Shown here: positions 1 through 5,743 of the stretch, one piece after another
How the letters are laid out: each line of letters begins with the position of its first letter
Position numbering within the stretch: the stretch's first letter is position 1
Assembly (NCBI GenBank): GCA_934403665.1
Contig: CAKRUL010000059.1
Coordinates: 1-7,404 of the forward strand
Direction of reading: 5' to 3'
DNA from: an uncultured Clostridia bacterium
GTDB lineage: Bacteria; Bacillota_A; Clostridia; UMGS1840; HGM11507
Length of the DNA: 7,404 bases
Notes under the pieces: model-generated
Told to the model about the DNA's origin: nothing
Database searches by the model: none
Seen by the model: only the letters and a program-made list of their open reading frames with translations
Translations under genes and position numbers: made by a program

Positions 1-198
1 GGCGACTTCAGAACCTATGACTACGCCATTGCGCTTCGTGCAGTGACGACCAGCGATTTTATGACTGCCGAGGCGGCACATCTGCCTTGGGATCTGATTG
101 ATCGTGTTACCACTCGTATTGTCAATGAAGTTGACTGTGTTAACCGAGTTGTGTATGACTGCACCGGCAAGCCGCCTGGAACGATTGAGTTTGAATAA
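1..198 (+). CDS. guaA: GMP synthase (glutamine-hydrolysing), C-terminal end only
   Basis: This is the last 65 codons and the TAA stop of a gene that begins outside the window. GuaA converts XMP to GMP with ATP and glutamine in purine synthesis. The segment belongs to the C-terminal dimerization domain of the family. Recognisable pieces are [20 protein letters not shown], the strongly conserved RIVNEV...VNRVVYD, and the terminal KPPGTIEFE, where most homologues end in KPPATIEWE. The frame is open from base 1 and the ending matches the family, so the chromosomal gene appears intact at its 3' end. The gene matters here because the 3' end of guaA is a recurrent integration site for tyrosine-recombinase elements, and everything to the right looks like such an element. 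Identification is by recalled family sequence; no search was run. Confidence 0.93.
   Translation, partial: GDFRTYDYAIALRAVTTSDFMTAEAAHLPWDLIDRVTTRIVNEVDCVNRVVYDCTGKPPGTIEFE
181..198 (+). other. Candidate attL core at the guaA 3' end
   Basis: The last six guaA codons, reading ACGATTGAGTTTGAATAA, are where guaA-specific integrases are known to recombine, regenerating the stop codon. Gene content changes from housekeeping to mobile immediately after. The matching right-hand copy was looked for and is absent from the window, so the assignment rests on the known hotspot and the neighbours, not on an observed direct repeat. Confidence 0.4.
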
Positions 199-256
199 GT
201 TGAGAGGTCGAAAAAATCCAGTGTTTATGCGGGTTTCAGCGATTTCGATTAGTCTT

Positions 257-276
257 TTGATAACAAATTGATAACA
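257..276 (+). repeat. Direct repeat TTGATAACA x2, possible integrase arm sites
   Basis: TTGATAACA occurs at 257-265 and again at 268-276, an 11-bp period close to one helical turn. A related inverted version (TTGTTATCC) follows at about 299-307. A 10-base match, TTTTGATAAC at 255-264, recurs in inverted orientation at 7380-7389 near the far end of the window. Closely spaced short direct repeats near an attachment site are what the N-terminal domain of Tn916-like integrases binds. Function here is inferred. Confidence 0.35.
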
Positions 277-357
277 GTCATAGCAAGTGCCATTATTCTT
301 GTTATCCAGTGGTTTATGGGTAACGGAATGATTATCGGGTGGCTTGCTGACTGCGAG

Positions 358-489
358 GTTCAGAGCCATACTCGGAAATATTGCATATTTCCTCGTTGTG
401 GCGTATCCGCCAAATGGACTTTAGCCGATATATGCGATTGAATGTAAACATTCATCGCATAATCGTCAAAACTCCGCTTGGCTCTGAAC
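358..489. other. Branched hairpin structure enclosed by an 11-bp inverted repeat
   Basis: GTTCAGAGCCA (358-368) is perfectly complementary to TGGCTCTGAAC (479-489). Between the two arms lie three separate hairpins. One is GGAAATAT/ATATTTCC with a TGC loop (374-392). The second is TGGCG/CGCCA with a 4-nt loop (399-412). The third has TATGCGAT and GAATGT against ACATTC and ATCGCATA, with one bulged T and a 2-nt loop (431-461). No open reading frame with a ribosome site is visible here. It could fold as a multibranched RNA or as single-stranded DNA during transfer. I do not recognise it as a known RNA family. Confidence 0.6.
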
Positions 490-508
490 AAATTCCATAT
501 TATAAACT

Positions 509-550
509 AAGCCCTTAGCTGTGGTTAATAACCATAGTTAAGGGCTTTTT
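509..550 (+). terminator. Rho-independent terminator, 18-bp stem plus T-run
   Basis: AAGCCCTTAGCTGTGGTT (509-526) pairs with AACCATAGTTAAGGGCTT (530-547) through 18 base pairs, two of them G-T wobbles, around an AAT loop. The right arm runs into TTTTT at 546-550. On the plus strand this stops transcription coming from guaA and the left end. On the minus strand it lies just beyond the repressor stop codon and is followed by a modestly T-rich stretch, so it may act in both directions. Confidence 0.85.
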
Positions 551-557
551 GTCGTGC

Positions 558-1088
558 CTATTTATCTTTCCAGTGGTCTTTGAAAGCTTCCACGAGTGCG
601 TCGCTTAATTCTTGTGATGGAACTTTTGCCCAACGCTGTGTGGTATCGAACTCTGGATAATGGTAACGCCAGTTATCGTATTCTTCTCTGCTGATTTCTT
701 CGGAAGATAGTTTGTCTGCCTGCTCTTTCCAAGCATACAGCATTTTGAGGAGTTCATATGCTTCTCTGCCTTTATCCTTGTTGACTATTAAGCATACTTC
801 TCCGTCTGCTTCGCTGACAGTAAGACCGTAAATATCTTCAAGGGTAAACAGAGTGTGCATAAGGCCGATATAACTGTCTATGTCAGGAACATCAAGAGCC
901 TGCGGGGAAACATCAAGCACCTGTGCCAATACATTTGTAAGGTCTGCTTTCGGTTTGCGTGTGCCAGTCTCGTACTGTGCCAAACGCACATCAGCACTCT
1001 TTTCTGGAAAACCGACTGCTGTACCGAGATACTTTTGTGTCATACCACGCATTAGTCTGAAAAAATGTATTCTTTCGCTGATAGCCAT
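558..1088 (-). CDS. XRE-family transcriptional repressor of the element
   Basis: 176-aa protein. Residues about 5-65 form an HTH_3/Cro-cI-type DNA-binding domain: ISERIHFFRLMRGMTQKYLG, then VRLAQYETGTRKPKADLTNVLAQVLDVSP, with the typical recognition region around LAQYETGTRKP. The acidic, tryptophan-rich remainder (about residues 70-176) has no motif I can name and could serve oligomerization or signal sensing. The start is ATG at 1088, with AAAGGAG at 1098-1104 leaving a 9-nt gap. The gene is transcribed away from the integration and mobilization genes, the usual position of a master repressor in integrative elements. Operator-like repeats overlap both its own promoter and the rightward promoter (inference: autoregulation and repression of the element's operon). 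It shows no RecA-type self-cleavage or metallopeptidase motif, so how repression is lifted is unclear. Confidence 0.85.
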   Translation of the reverse strand: MAISERIHFFRLMRGMTQKYLGTAVGFPEKSADVRLAQYETGTRKPKADLTNVLAQVLDVSPQALDVPDIDSYIGLMHTLFTLEDIYGLTVSEADGEVCLIVNKDKGREAYELLKMLYAWKEQADKLSSEEISREEYDNWRYHYPEFDTTQRWAKVPSQELSDALVEAFKDHWKDK

Positions 1089-1120
1089 AATGATACGCTC
1101 CTTTTATATGTAGTGAAATA

Positions 1121-1150
1121 AGTATAGCAGAAATGTTTAGTGAAAGTCAA
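1121..1150 (-). promoter_or_regulatory. Promoter of the XRE repressor gene
   Basis: Reading the minus strand, TTGACT (1150-1145) and TATACT (1126-1121) are separated by 18 bp and lie just upstream of the AAAGGAG ribosome site. The operator-like motif ATGTTTAGTG (1133-1142) lies wholly inside the spacer, where a bound repressor would block RNA polymerase. Confidence 0.75.
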
Positions 1151-1252
1151 GATGGAATGAAACAAAAATGTTTAATATTTTCCTTGCAACCACTTGACAA
1201 TAGCAAATATGCTTAGTACAATGAATAGCACACTAAGCATATCTGTTTAGCG
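1133..1252. promoter_or_regulatory. Five operator-like repeats in the divergent promoter region
   Basis: A motif close to ATGYTTAGTG occurs as ATGTTTAGTG (1133-1142), ATGTTTAATA (1168-1177), ATGCTTAGTA (1209-1218), ATGCTTAGTG on the minus strand (1231-1240) and CTGTTTAGCG (1243-1252). The third and fourth are parts of a perfect 11-bp inverted repeat, ATATGCTTAGT (1207-1217) and ACTAAGCATAT (1232-1242), around a 14-bp centre holding most of the rightward -10 box. The placement suggests binding by the adjacent XRE protein; binding itself is inferred. Confidence 0.6.
1194..1222 (+). promoter_or_regulatory. Strong rightward promoter for the xis-int-mob-rep operon
   Basis: TTGACA (1194-1199), a 17-bp spacer and TACAAT (1217-1222) form a near-consensus sigma-A promoter. 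Transcription would begin near 1229, within the inverted repeat that flanks the -10 box. The first convincing start codon downstream is at 1530, implying a leader of about 300 nt. Confidence 0.8.
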
Positions 1253-1529
1253 ACAACCGAATGACCGTCCGAAAAGTCAAACCGCCAAGACCTCGTCGGA
1301 GCAAGTTCCGCAACGTTCGCTTGTGTGCAAGCACAAAAGCTCATTTGCTGCACTGCTCCTCCTCTTCCCAAAAAGTCTCCGACTTTTCGTGAGTCCCTAT
1401 GACGAGCGAGCGCCTGATGTACTGCGGTACATTGGGACAGCACAGCGCCTGCCGACAAGCAGGAGTGCCTGTTGGAACTTTAATCCGGAGAAAGCGGCAA
1501 CAAAATTTTTAAAAGAAAGGAAAAACGAT
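1229..1529 (+). other. Long structured untranslated leader upstream of the xis-int operon
   Basis: This stretch of about 300 nt lacks a credible gene but is full of short perfect hairpins: GCTTG/CAAGC (1319-1332), AAAAGTC/GACTTTT with a 3-nt loop (1371-1387), ATGTAC/GTACAT with a 4-nt loop (1417-1432) and CCTGC/GCAGG (1448-1463). Competing long-range pairings also exist: CGAAAAGTC (1270-1278) with GACTTTTCG (1381-1389), GGAGCA (1298-1303) with TGCTCC (1354-1359), and CTCGTC (1292-1297) with GACGAG (1401-1406). AGCGCCTG is repeated at 1409 and 1444. It may be a regulatory RNA leader or a DNA processing site; the sequence alone does not decide. Confidence 0.5.
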
Positions 1530-1718
1530 ATGAAAAACAGATTTATCCGAGCCGAAGATGTGGCTCAGGAACTAAACGTATCAAAACCTTATGCTTATAA
1601 ACTCATCAGACAATTAAATGAGGAATTGAAAGCAAAGGGTTTTATTACGATTACAGGGCGTGTAAACCGCCAGTATTTTTACGAAAGGCTCTACGGAGCA
1701 GGAAAGGGGGAAATGTAA
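1530..1718 (+). CDS. Small helix-turn-helix protein, probable excisionase
   Basis: 62-aa basic protein with an N-terminal winged-helix/HTH-like segment, FIRAEDVAQELNVSKPYAYK, then LIRQLNEELKAKGF and a C-terminal ITGRVNRQYFYERLYG. Proteins of this size and pattern stand directly upstream of tyrosine integrase genes in many Firmicutes elements. They are usually annotated as excisionase or DNA-binding protein; by analogy this one would bend attachment-site DNA and drive excision. The start at 1530 is preceded by AAAGG at 1516-1520. The same frame stays open upstream to 1323, but that stretch lies in the structured leader and has unlike composition, so the longer version is rejected. Its stop codon abuts the integrase ATG, implying coupled translation. 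A role as transcription activator of the operon is the main alternative. Confidence 0.75.
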   Translation: MKNRFIRAEDVAQELNVSKPYAYKLIRQLNEELKAKGFITITGRVNRQYFYERLYGAGKGEM

Positions 1719-2822
1719 ATGCCAGTATTTAAGAATGAAGATAATGGTACTTGGTACGTGATGGCAAGGTATGTGAACTGGAAAGGGGAGCGCAAGCAGA
1801 AATGCAAGCGTGGCTTTGCTACTAAACGAGAAGCACAGGAATGGGAAAGGATGTTCAAATTGCAGACTTCCTCAGACCTTGATATGAGTTTTGAAGCCTT
1901 TACGGAGCTTTATATCAATGATGTGAAGAACCGATTGAAAGAAAACACGTGGCTTACCAAAGAGCATATCATTCGCACGAAAATACTTCCGTATTTTGGG
2001 AAATTGAAAATCAGCGAAATTTCCACAAAGGAGATTATCACTTGGCAGAATGAAATGCTTGCCTATCGTGATGAAAAGAAAAAGCCTTATTCACAGACAT
2101 ATCTGAAAACGCTGCACAATCAGTTGTCCGCCATTTTCAATCACGCTGTCCGCTACTATGAACTGCGTTCCAATCCTGCGGCAAAGGTGGGAAATATGGG
2201 AAGCGAGGAACACAAGGAAATGCTGTTCTGGACAAAGGAAGAATACAAGAAATTCTCTTTTGAGATGATGGATAAGCCAGTTTCCTTTTATGCGTTTGAA
2301 ATGCTTTACTGGTGCGGTATCCGAGAGGGCGAGCTGTTAGCCTTAACTCCGGCAGATTTTAACTTTGACAAAGAAACAGTCACAATCAATAAATCCTATC
2401 AGCGTTTGAAAGGGCAGGATGTGATTACTTCCCCGAAAACGAAAAAGAGCAACCGCACCATTAAAATGCCGAAGTTTTTGTGCGAAGAAATGAAAGAGTA
2501 TCTCGGTATGCTCTACGGATTGAAGAAGAAAGACCGTATCTTTACGGTAACGAAGAGCTATCTTCATCACGAGATGGACAGAGGGGCAAAGGCGGCAGGC
2601 GTGAAGCGTATTCGCATTCACGATCTCCGTCACAGCCACATTTCACTCTTGATTGATATGGGCTTTTCTGCGGTGGCGATTGCTGACCGCGTTGGTCACG
2701 AGAGTATTGATATTACTTATCAGTACGCACATCTGTTTCCATCAAAGCAGATTGAGATGGCAGATAGATTAGATGATTTAGGGAAAGGAGATTTTGAAAA
2801 TGTCAGCAAAGAACAGAGATAA
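1719..2822 (+). CDS. int: Site-specific tyrosine recombinase (integrase)
   Basis: 367-aa phage-type integrase that would integrate and excise the element. Residues 1-50 resemble the AP2-like arm-binding domain (TWYVMARYVNWKGERKQK, FATKREAQEWE). Residues about 57-155 form the core-binding SAM-like domain, with FTELYINDVKNRLKENTW. The catalytic domain carries Arg202 in CGIREGELLAL, a lysine in SPKTKKSNR (about 240), the HDLRH box (His301, Arg304), His327 in GHESI, and probably Tyr336 in TYQYAHLFP as the nucleophile. All active-site positions are present and the length is normal, so it looks functional. AAAGGGGG at 1703-1710 precedes an ATG directly at the stop of the excisionase-like gene, and its 3' end overlaps the next gene by 23 nt. 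Its position 1.5 kb from guaA makes it the likely but unproven enzyme for that site. Confidence 0.93.
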   Translation: MPVFKNEDNGTWYVMARYVNWKGERKQKCKRGFATKREAQEWERMFKLQTSSDLDMSFEAFTELYINDVKNRLKENTWLTKEHIIRTKILPYFGKLKISEISTKEIITWQNEMLAYRDEKKKPYSQTYLKTLHNQLSAIFNHAVRYYELRSNPAAKVGNMGSEEHKEMLFWTKEEYKKFSFEMMDKPVSFYAFEMLYWCGIREGELLALTPADFNFDKETVTINKSYQRLKGQDVITSPKTKKSNRTIKMPKFLCEEMKEYLGMLYGLKKKDRIFTVTKSYLHHEMDRGAKAAGVKRIRIHDLRHSHISLLIDMGFSAVAIADRVGHESIDITYQYAHLFPSKQIEMADRLDDLGKGDFENVSKEQR

Positions 2823-3135
2823 CAAAAATCGTTGGAGGAATATCACAGTAGGGTTTCGAGTATCGCCCGAAGAAAACGAACTCATTAACAGAGCTGTAGC
2901 TCTATCAGGATTGCCAAAACAGGAGTATTGTTACCGCCGCTGCTTAAATCAGGATGTGGTGGTACAGGGCAATCCGAGAGTGTATAAGGCTCTGAAAACG
3001 GAACTTGCCACAGTCCTTGTGGAACTGAAAAGGATTGAAGCGGGAAATGGTGTAGATGATGAATTGCTGAGTGTAATCGGATTGATTGCGGTTATCCTCG
3101 GCGGTCTGAAAGGAGAGGATGCGAATGGAAAATAA
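2800..3135 (+). CDS. MobC-like ribbon-helix-helix relaxosome accessory protein
   Basis: 111-aa protein. After a basic N-terminus (SAKNRDNKNRWRN) comes ITVGFRVSPEENELINRAVALSGL, the beta-strand and first helix pattern of the ribbon-helix-helix fold seen in MobC/NikA-like mobilization accessory proteins. PKQEYCYRRCLNQ follows. The rest (about residues 55-111) is predicted helical, ending in a hydrophobic LLSVIGLIAVILGGL. Such proteins bind oriT and help the relaxase melt or nick it. ATG 2800 is chosen because GGAG at 2787-2790 is 9 nt away; the in-frame TTG at 2794 would be only 3 nt from it. It overlaps the integrase end by 23 nt and the helicase start by 11 nt, suggesting coupled translation. 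A pure transcription-factor role cannot be excluded, since it stands apart from the relaxase gene. Confidence 0.65.
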   Translation: MSAKNRDNKNRWRNITVGFRVSPEENELINRAVALSGLPKQEYCYRRCLNQDVVVQGNPRVYKALKTELATVLVELKRIEAGNGVDDELLSVIGLIAVILGGLKGEDANGK

Positions 3136-4279
3136 AAAAGAAATGACTATTCCAAATGTATCTGCGGCAACAGATACAGAACAGCCACTTTCAAAAACTA
3201 CTGACAATAGTATAGTCAATCAGGATATGGATTTCAAGGGGTATGAGCAAACTTTTGAAGAAATGCAGAGGGAAATACTCAGGCAGTTAGACCCGTCCTA
3301 TCTGAAAACAGTATCAATGACAACGTTGTATGATACGGTGTTTGAGGTTCAGACACCACTTATAGATGGTCTGCTCCAAAGGGGGACTTACCTTTTCGTA
3401 GGTTCTCCGAAAGTGGGAAAGAGTTTTATGATGGCACAGCTTGCCTACCATATCAGCACAGGTACACCGCTTTGGGAATACAAGGTGCGTAAGGCAACAG
3501 TGCTATACTTTGCCCTTGAAGATGATTACCCACGTTTGCAGAAACGATTGTTTCAGATGTTCGGTGCAAAGGAGACAGGTAATCTCTATTTTGCAACGGA
3601 ATGCAAAACGGTCAATGGTGGACTGGAAGAACAGATAAGAGGTTTTATGAGAGAACACACAGACACAGGCTTGATTATCATAGATACCTTAAAGCGTGTG
3701 CGTGAAACAGGTGAAGCAGATTATAGCTATGCAAGCGATTATGATGTAGTGGCAAGGCTGAAAGCATTGGCAGACAGCTACAAGGTTTCAATGCTCATTG
3801 TTCATCATACGCGCAAACAAAAATCGGAAGATATATTCGATATGATTTCAGGTACGAATGGTCTGATGGGTGCGGCAGACGGTGCGTTTGTTCTCAGCAA
3901 GGAAAAGCGAACTTCCAACAATGCTACGCTTGATGTTGCAGGCAGAGACCAGCAGGATATGAAAATTCATCTTGTAAGGGACAGCGAGCGATTGGTGTGG
4001 AACTTTGAAAAATCCGAAACGGAATTGTGGAAAGAGCCGCCCGAACCTCTGCTTGAAAAGATAGCGGATACGCTCTTTTCGGAAAGTGACAGATGGGAAG
4101 GAACTGCTTCGGAACTTTGCGAAAGGCTTGCGGTGGATATAAAGCCGAATGTACTTTCTTTAAGGCTGAGTATCAACGCAAGCAGGCTGTTTCGTGATTA
4201 CGGTATCCGTTATCAGAACAGCCGCACACACGACGGCAGAAAGGTTTCGCTCTGGAAAGAAACCGAGCAGACGGCGTGA
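3125..4279 (+). CDS. RepA-like AAA_25/RecA-fold helicase ATPase
   Basis: 384-aa P-loop ATPase related to the hexameric RepA helicase of RSF1010 and to AAA_25 proteins of mobile elements. Walker A is GSPKVGKS (93-100), followed by the characteristic ALEDD (130-134). Walker B is LIIID (183-187). HHTRK (227-231) and SGTNGLMGAADG (242-253) match the sensor/motif 3-4 region of the family. After about residue 300 comes a separate helical tail (EPPEPLLEKIADTLF, TASELCERLAVD, SLRLSINASRLF), winged-helix-like as in related proteins. The likely role is unwinding DNA for replication of the excised circle. ATG 3125 is 9 nt from AAAGGAG (3109-3115); the in-frame ATG at 3119 is too close. No separate initiator (RepC-like) gene is seen. 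The stop codon lies within the first unit of a symmetric repeat array, a possible origin. Confidence 0.85.
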   Translation: MENKKEMTIPNVSAATDTEQPLSKTTDNSIVNQDMDFKGYEQTFEEMQREILRQLDPSYLKTVSMTTLYDTVFEVQTPLIDGLLQRGTYLFVGSPKVGKSFMMAQLAYHISTGTPLWEYKVRKATVLYFALEDDYPRLQKRLFQMFGAKETGNLYFATECKTVNGGLEEQIRGFMREHTDTGLIIIDTLKRVRETGEADYSYASDYDVVARLKALADSYKVSMLIVHHTRKQKSEDIFDMISGTNGLMGAADGAFVLSKEKRTSNNATLDVAGRDQQDMKIHLVRDSERLVWNFEKSETELWKEPPEPLLEKIADTLFSESDRWEGTASELCERLAVDIKPNVLSLRLSINASRLFRDYGIRYQNSRTHDGRKVSLWKETEQTA

Positions 4280-4359
4280 CAAACGGTGTCAAAGGTGTCA
4301 ATGTTTTTGAGAGCAGTACGCTGTGAAAAACATTGTCACCATCGTCACACTTTGACACA
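4275..4359. repeat. Symmetric array of six 9-bp units, possible origin or binding site
   Basis: Left units are CGTGACAAA (4275-4283), GGTGTCAAA (4285-4293) and GGTGTCAAT (4294-4302). Right units, inverted, are ATTGTCACC (4332-4340), ATCGTCACA (4341-4349) and TTTGACACA (4351-4359). Spacing is mirror-exact about position 4317, and GTTTTT (4303-4308) faces AAAAAC (4326-4331) across a 17-nt loop. The two 34-nt arms match at 26 positions. Iteron-like repeats beside a helicase gene suggest a replication origin; a binding site for the MobC-like protein or a transcription-ending hairpin is also possible. Confidence 0.6.
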
Positions 4360-4379
4360 GACTAAAGTTTTTGCAGGGT

Positions 4380-4513
4380 GCAGGTAGCTTTTTTCAAAAA
4401 GCTGCTCCTGCCCCTCGGAGAGCCTTCGGAGAACGCAAAACCTGCCTGCAGGTCGCATTTTTGATGGGTGTACCCGTCAAAAGTGCTTTTGCGTTACTTT
4501 TGGCAAAAGTAAC
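4380..4513 (+). other. Hairpin cluster upstream of the relaxase, candidate oriT
   Basis: Four inverted repeats follow one another. The first is AGCTTTTT/AAAAAGCT (4386-4403), enclosed by GCAGG (4380-4384) and CCTGC (4407-4411). The second is ACCTGC/GCAGGT (4440-4453). The third is a 15-bp stem with two wobbles, 4455-4469 against 4472-4486. The fourth is a perfect 9-bp hairpin, GTTACTTTT/AAAAGTAAC, with a GGC loop (4493-4513). CAAAAGT (4478-4484) also pairs with ACTTTTG (4496-4502) around GCTTTTGCGTT, an arrangement like the MobV-type oriT, where an inverted repeat brackets the nick. The MobV gene starts 43 nt later. MobV origins usually lie just upstream of their relaxase gene, so this is the best oriT candidate; the nick site is not proven. 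Confidence 0.5.
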
Positions 4514-4556
4514 AAAACCTGAGAATGGTTGAAATTTACAGATTGGAGATGAAAAA

Positions 4557-5717
4557 ATGCAGAGAACGATAAGTGCAATGGTCGGTAAAGGCTCGGTCAA
4601 TCACAACAGCCGAAAGTTCCGAGCAGAAAATGTAGACGGAACTCGTACTCATCTCAATATCGACTACTGCAATGAAAATATAAAGACAGTTTACCACGAA
4701 TTATTTGATGAAGCATTGGAAAGATACAATGCCAAGCAGACAAGGTCAGACCGAAAGATAAAAGATTATTATGAAAAAATCCGAAGTTCCAAGCAGGAAA
4801 AACCGTTCCACGAAATCATTTTACAGGTGGGCGGTAAGGGAAATATGAACGCTGATACGGAAAACGGAGAACTGGCAAAGCAGATTTTGGATGAATACTA
4901 TCGGGGATTTCAAGAAAGAAATCCACAGCTTCGGGTGTTCTCGGCTCATCTGCATATGGATGAAGCTACACCACATCTGCACATAGATTTTGTTCCTTTT
5001 ACTACAGGCAGTAAGCGTGGACTTGACACAAGAGTGTCGCTCAAACAGGCTCTTGCAACGCAAGGCTTTAAGAGTGGCAGTCGTGGCGATACGGAATGGT
5101 CGCAATGGGTACAGTCCGAAAAAGAACAGCTTGCGACGGTAATGGAACGCTACGGGATTGAGTGGGAACACAAAGGCATACACGAAAAACATCTTTCTGT
5201 TCTGGATTATAAAAAGCAGGAAAGAGAAAAAGAAGTGCAAGAATGGGGTGCGAAAATCGAACAAAAACAGGTTGAATTTGATGTGTTGTCGGAAAGAGTG
5301 TTGAACTATGATAAGGCAAAGGATGAGCTGTCAAATCTTGAAATAGAGCTTGATACTGCACCGAAATATCAGTTGCCTGAGCCTGAAAAATTTATGAGTG
5401 CAAAGGCATATAAAACAAAAATGGCAGAACCGGTTGTGAGGAAGTTGAAGTCACTTATAAAGACGGTGCTTGCCCGCTGTTTTGAAGGCTGGGATAACTA
5501 CCATAGGTTGAACACAGCTAATGCACAGTTATATCGTACCAATCAGCGATTGGAAAAAGTCAATGAAAGACTGACCGAAGAAAATAAAAGGCTCAAAGCT
5601 GAAAACAAGGATTATAGTCTGATCCGCAAGGTATTTGGTCGAAAACAGGTAGATGATTTACTGGAGCAGGCAAGAACAATTAAAGATCGCAAGCGTGATA
5701 ATACACGCTCACGATAA
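4557..5717 (+). CDS. MobV-family relaxase (Pre/Mob plasmid recombination protein)
   Basis: 386-aa DNA relaxase that would nick oriT, attach to the 5' end and lead the strand into a recipient using a helper's secretion system. N-terminal motif I is VNHNSRKF; His16 in HNSR corresponds by alignment from memory to catalytic His22 of pMV158 MobM. THLNIDY (31-37) is motif II-like. The metal-binding motif III is HLHMDEATPHLHIDFVP (131-147), with His133, Glu136, His140 and His142 spaced as in MobM. The C-terminal half is rich in charged heptads (about 210-275 and 320-370), predicting coiled coils for dimerization or membrane contact. It is shorter than the 494-aa MobM but similar to IME relaxases. 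GGAG at 4545-4548 is 8 nt from the ATG. No strong promoter of its own is visible; it may read through from the helicase operon. Confidence 0.92.
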   Translation: MQRTISAMVGKGSVNHNSRKFRAENVDGTRTHLNIDYCNENIKTVYHELFDEALERYNAKQTRSDRKIKDYYEKIRSSKQEKPFHEIILQVGGKGNMNADTENGELAKQILDEYYRGFQERNPQLRVFSAHLHMDEATPHLHIDFVPFTTGSKRGLDTRVSLKQALATQGFKSGSRGDTEWSQWVQSEKEQLATVMERYGIEWEHKGIHEKHLSVLDYKKQEREKEVQEWGAKIEQKQVEFDVLSERVLNYDKAKDELSNLEIELDTAPKYQLPEPEKFMSAKAYKTKMAEPVVRKLKSLIKTVLARCFEGWDNYHRLNTANAQLYRTNQRLEKVNERLTEENKRLKAENKDYSLIRKVFGRKQVDDLLEQARTIKDRKRDNTRSR

Positions 5718-5743
5718 ATCAAAATCACCGGAGGAAAAAGAAA

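Noticed and set aside
358..489. Retron msr-msd region or integron attC site
   Set aside because: No reverse transcriptase gene lies nearby and the ends lack the attC core sites, so only the folded shape is shared.
1323..1529. N-terminal extension of the 62-aa excisionase-like protein, in frame from 1323
   Set aside because: No ribosome site precedes 1323, the translation is low-complexity (serine/leucine/arginine-rich), and the DNA is occupied by hairpins. ATG 1530 with AAAGG and a clean HTH start is better.
3119..3124. Upstream ATG at 3119 as helicase start, and TTG 2794 as MobC-like start
   Set aside because: Both leave only about 3 nt after the ribosome site, while ATG 3125 and ATG 2800 leave 9 nt.
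4821..5264. 147-aa minus-strand reading frame inside the relaxase gene
   Set aside because: It lies opposite a well-supported MobV gene, is rich in phenylalanine and leucine as expected of an antisense shadow, and has no convincing start signals. The minus frames at 5068-5361 and 2343-2639 are rejected for the same reason.
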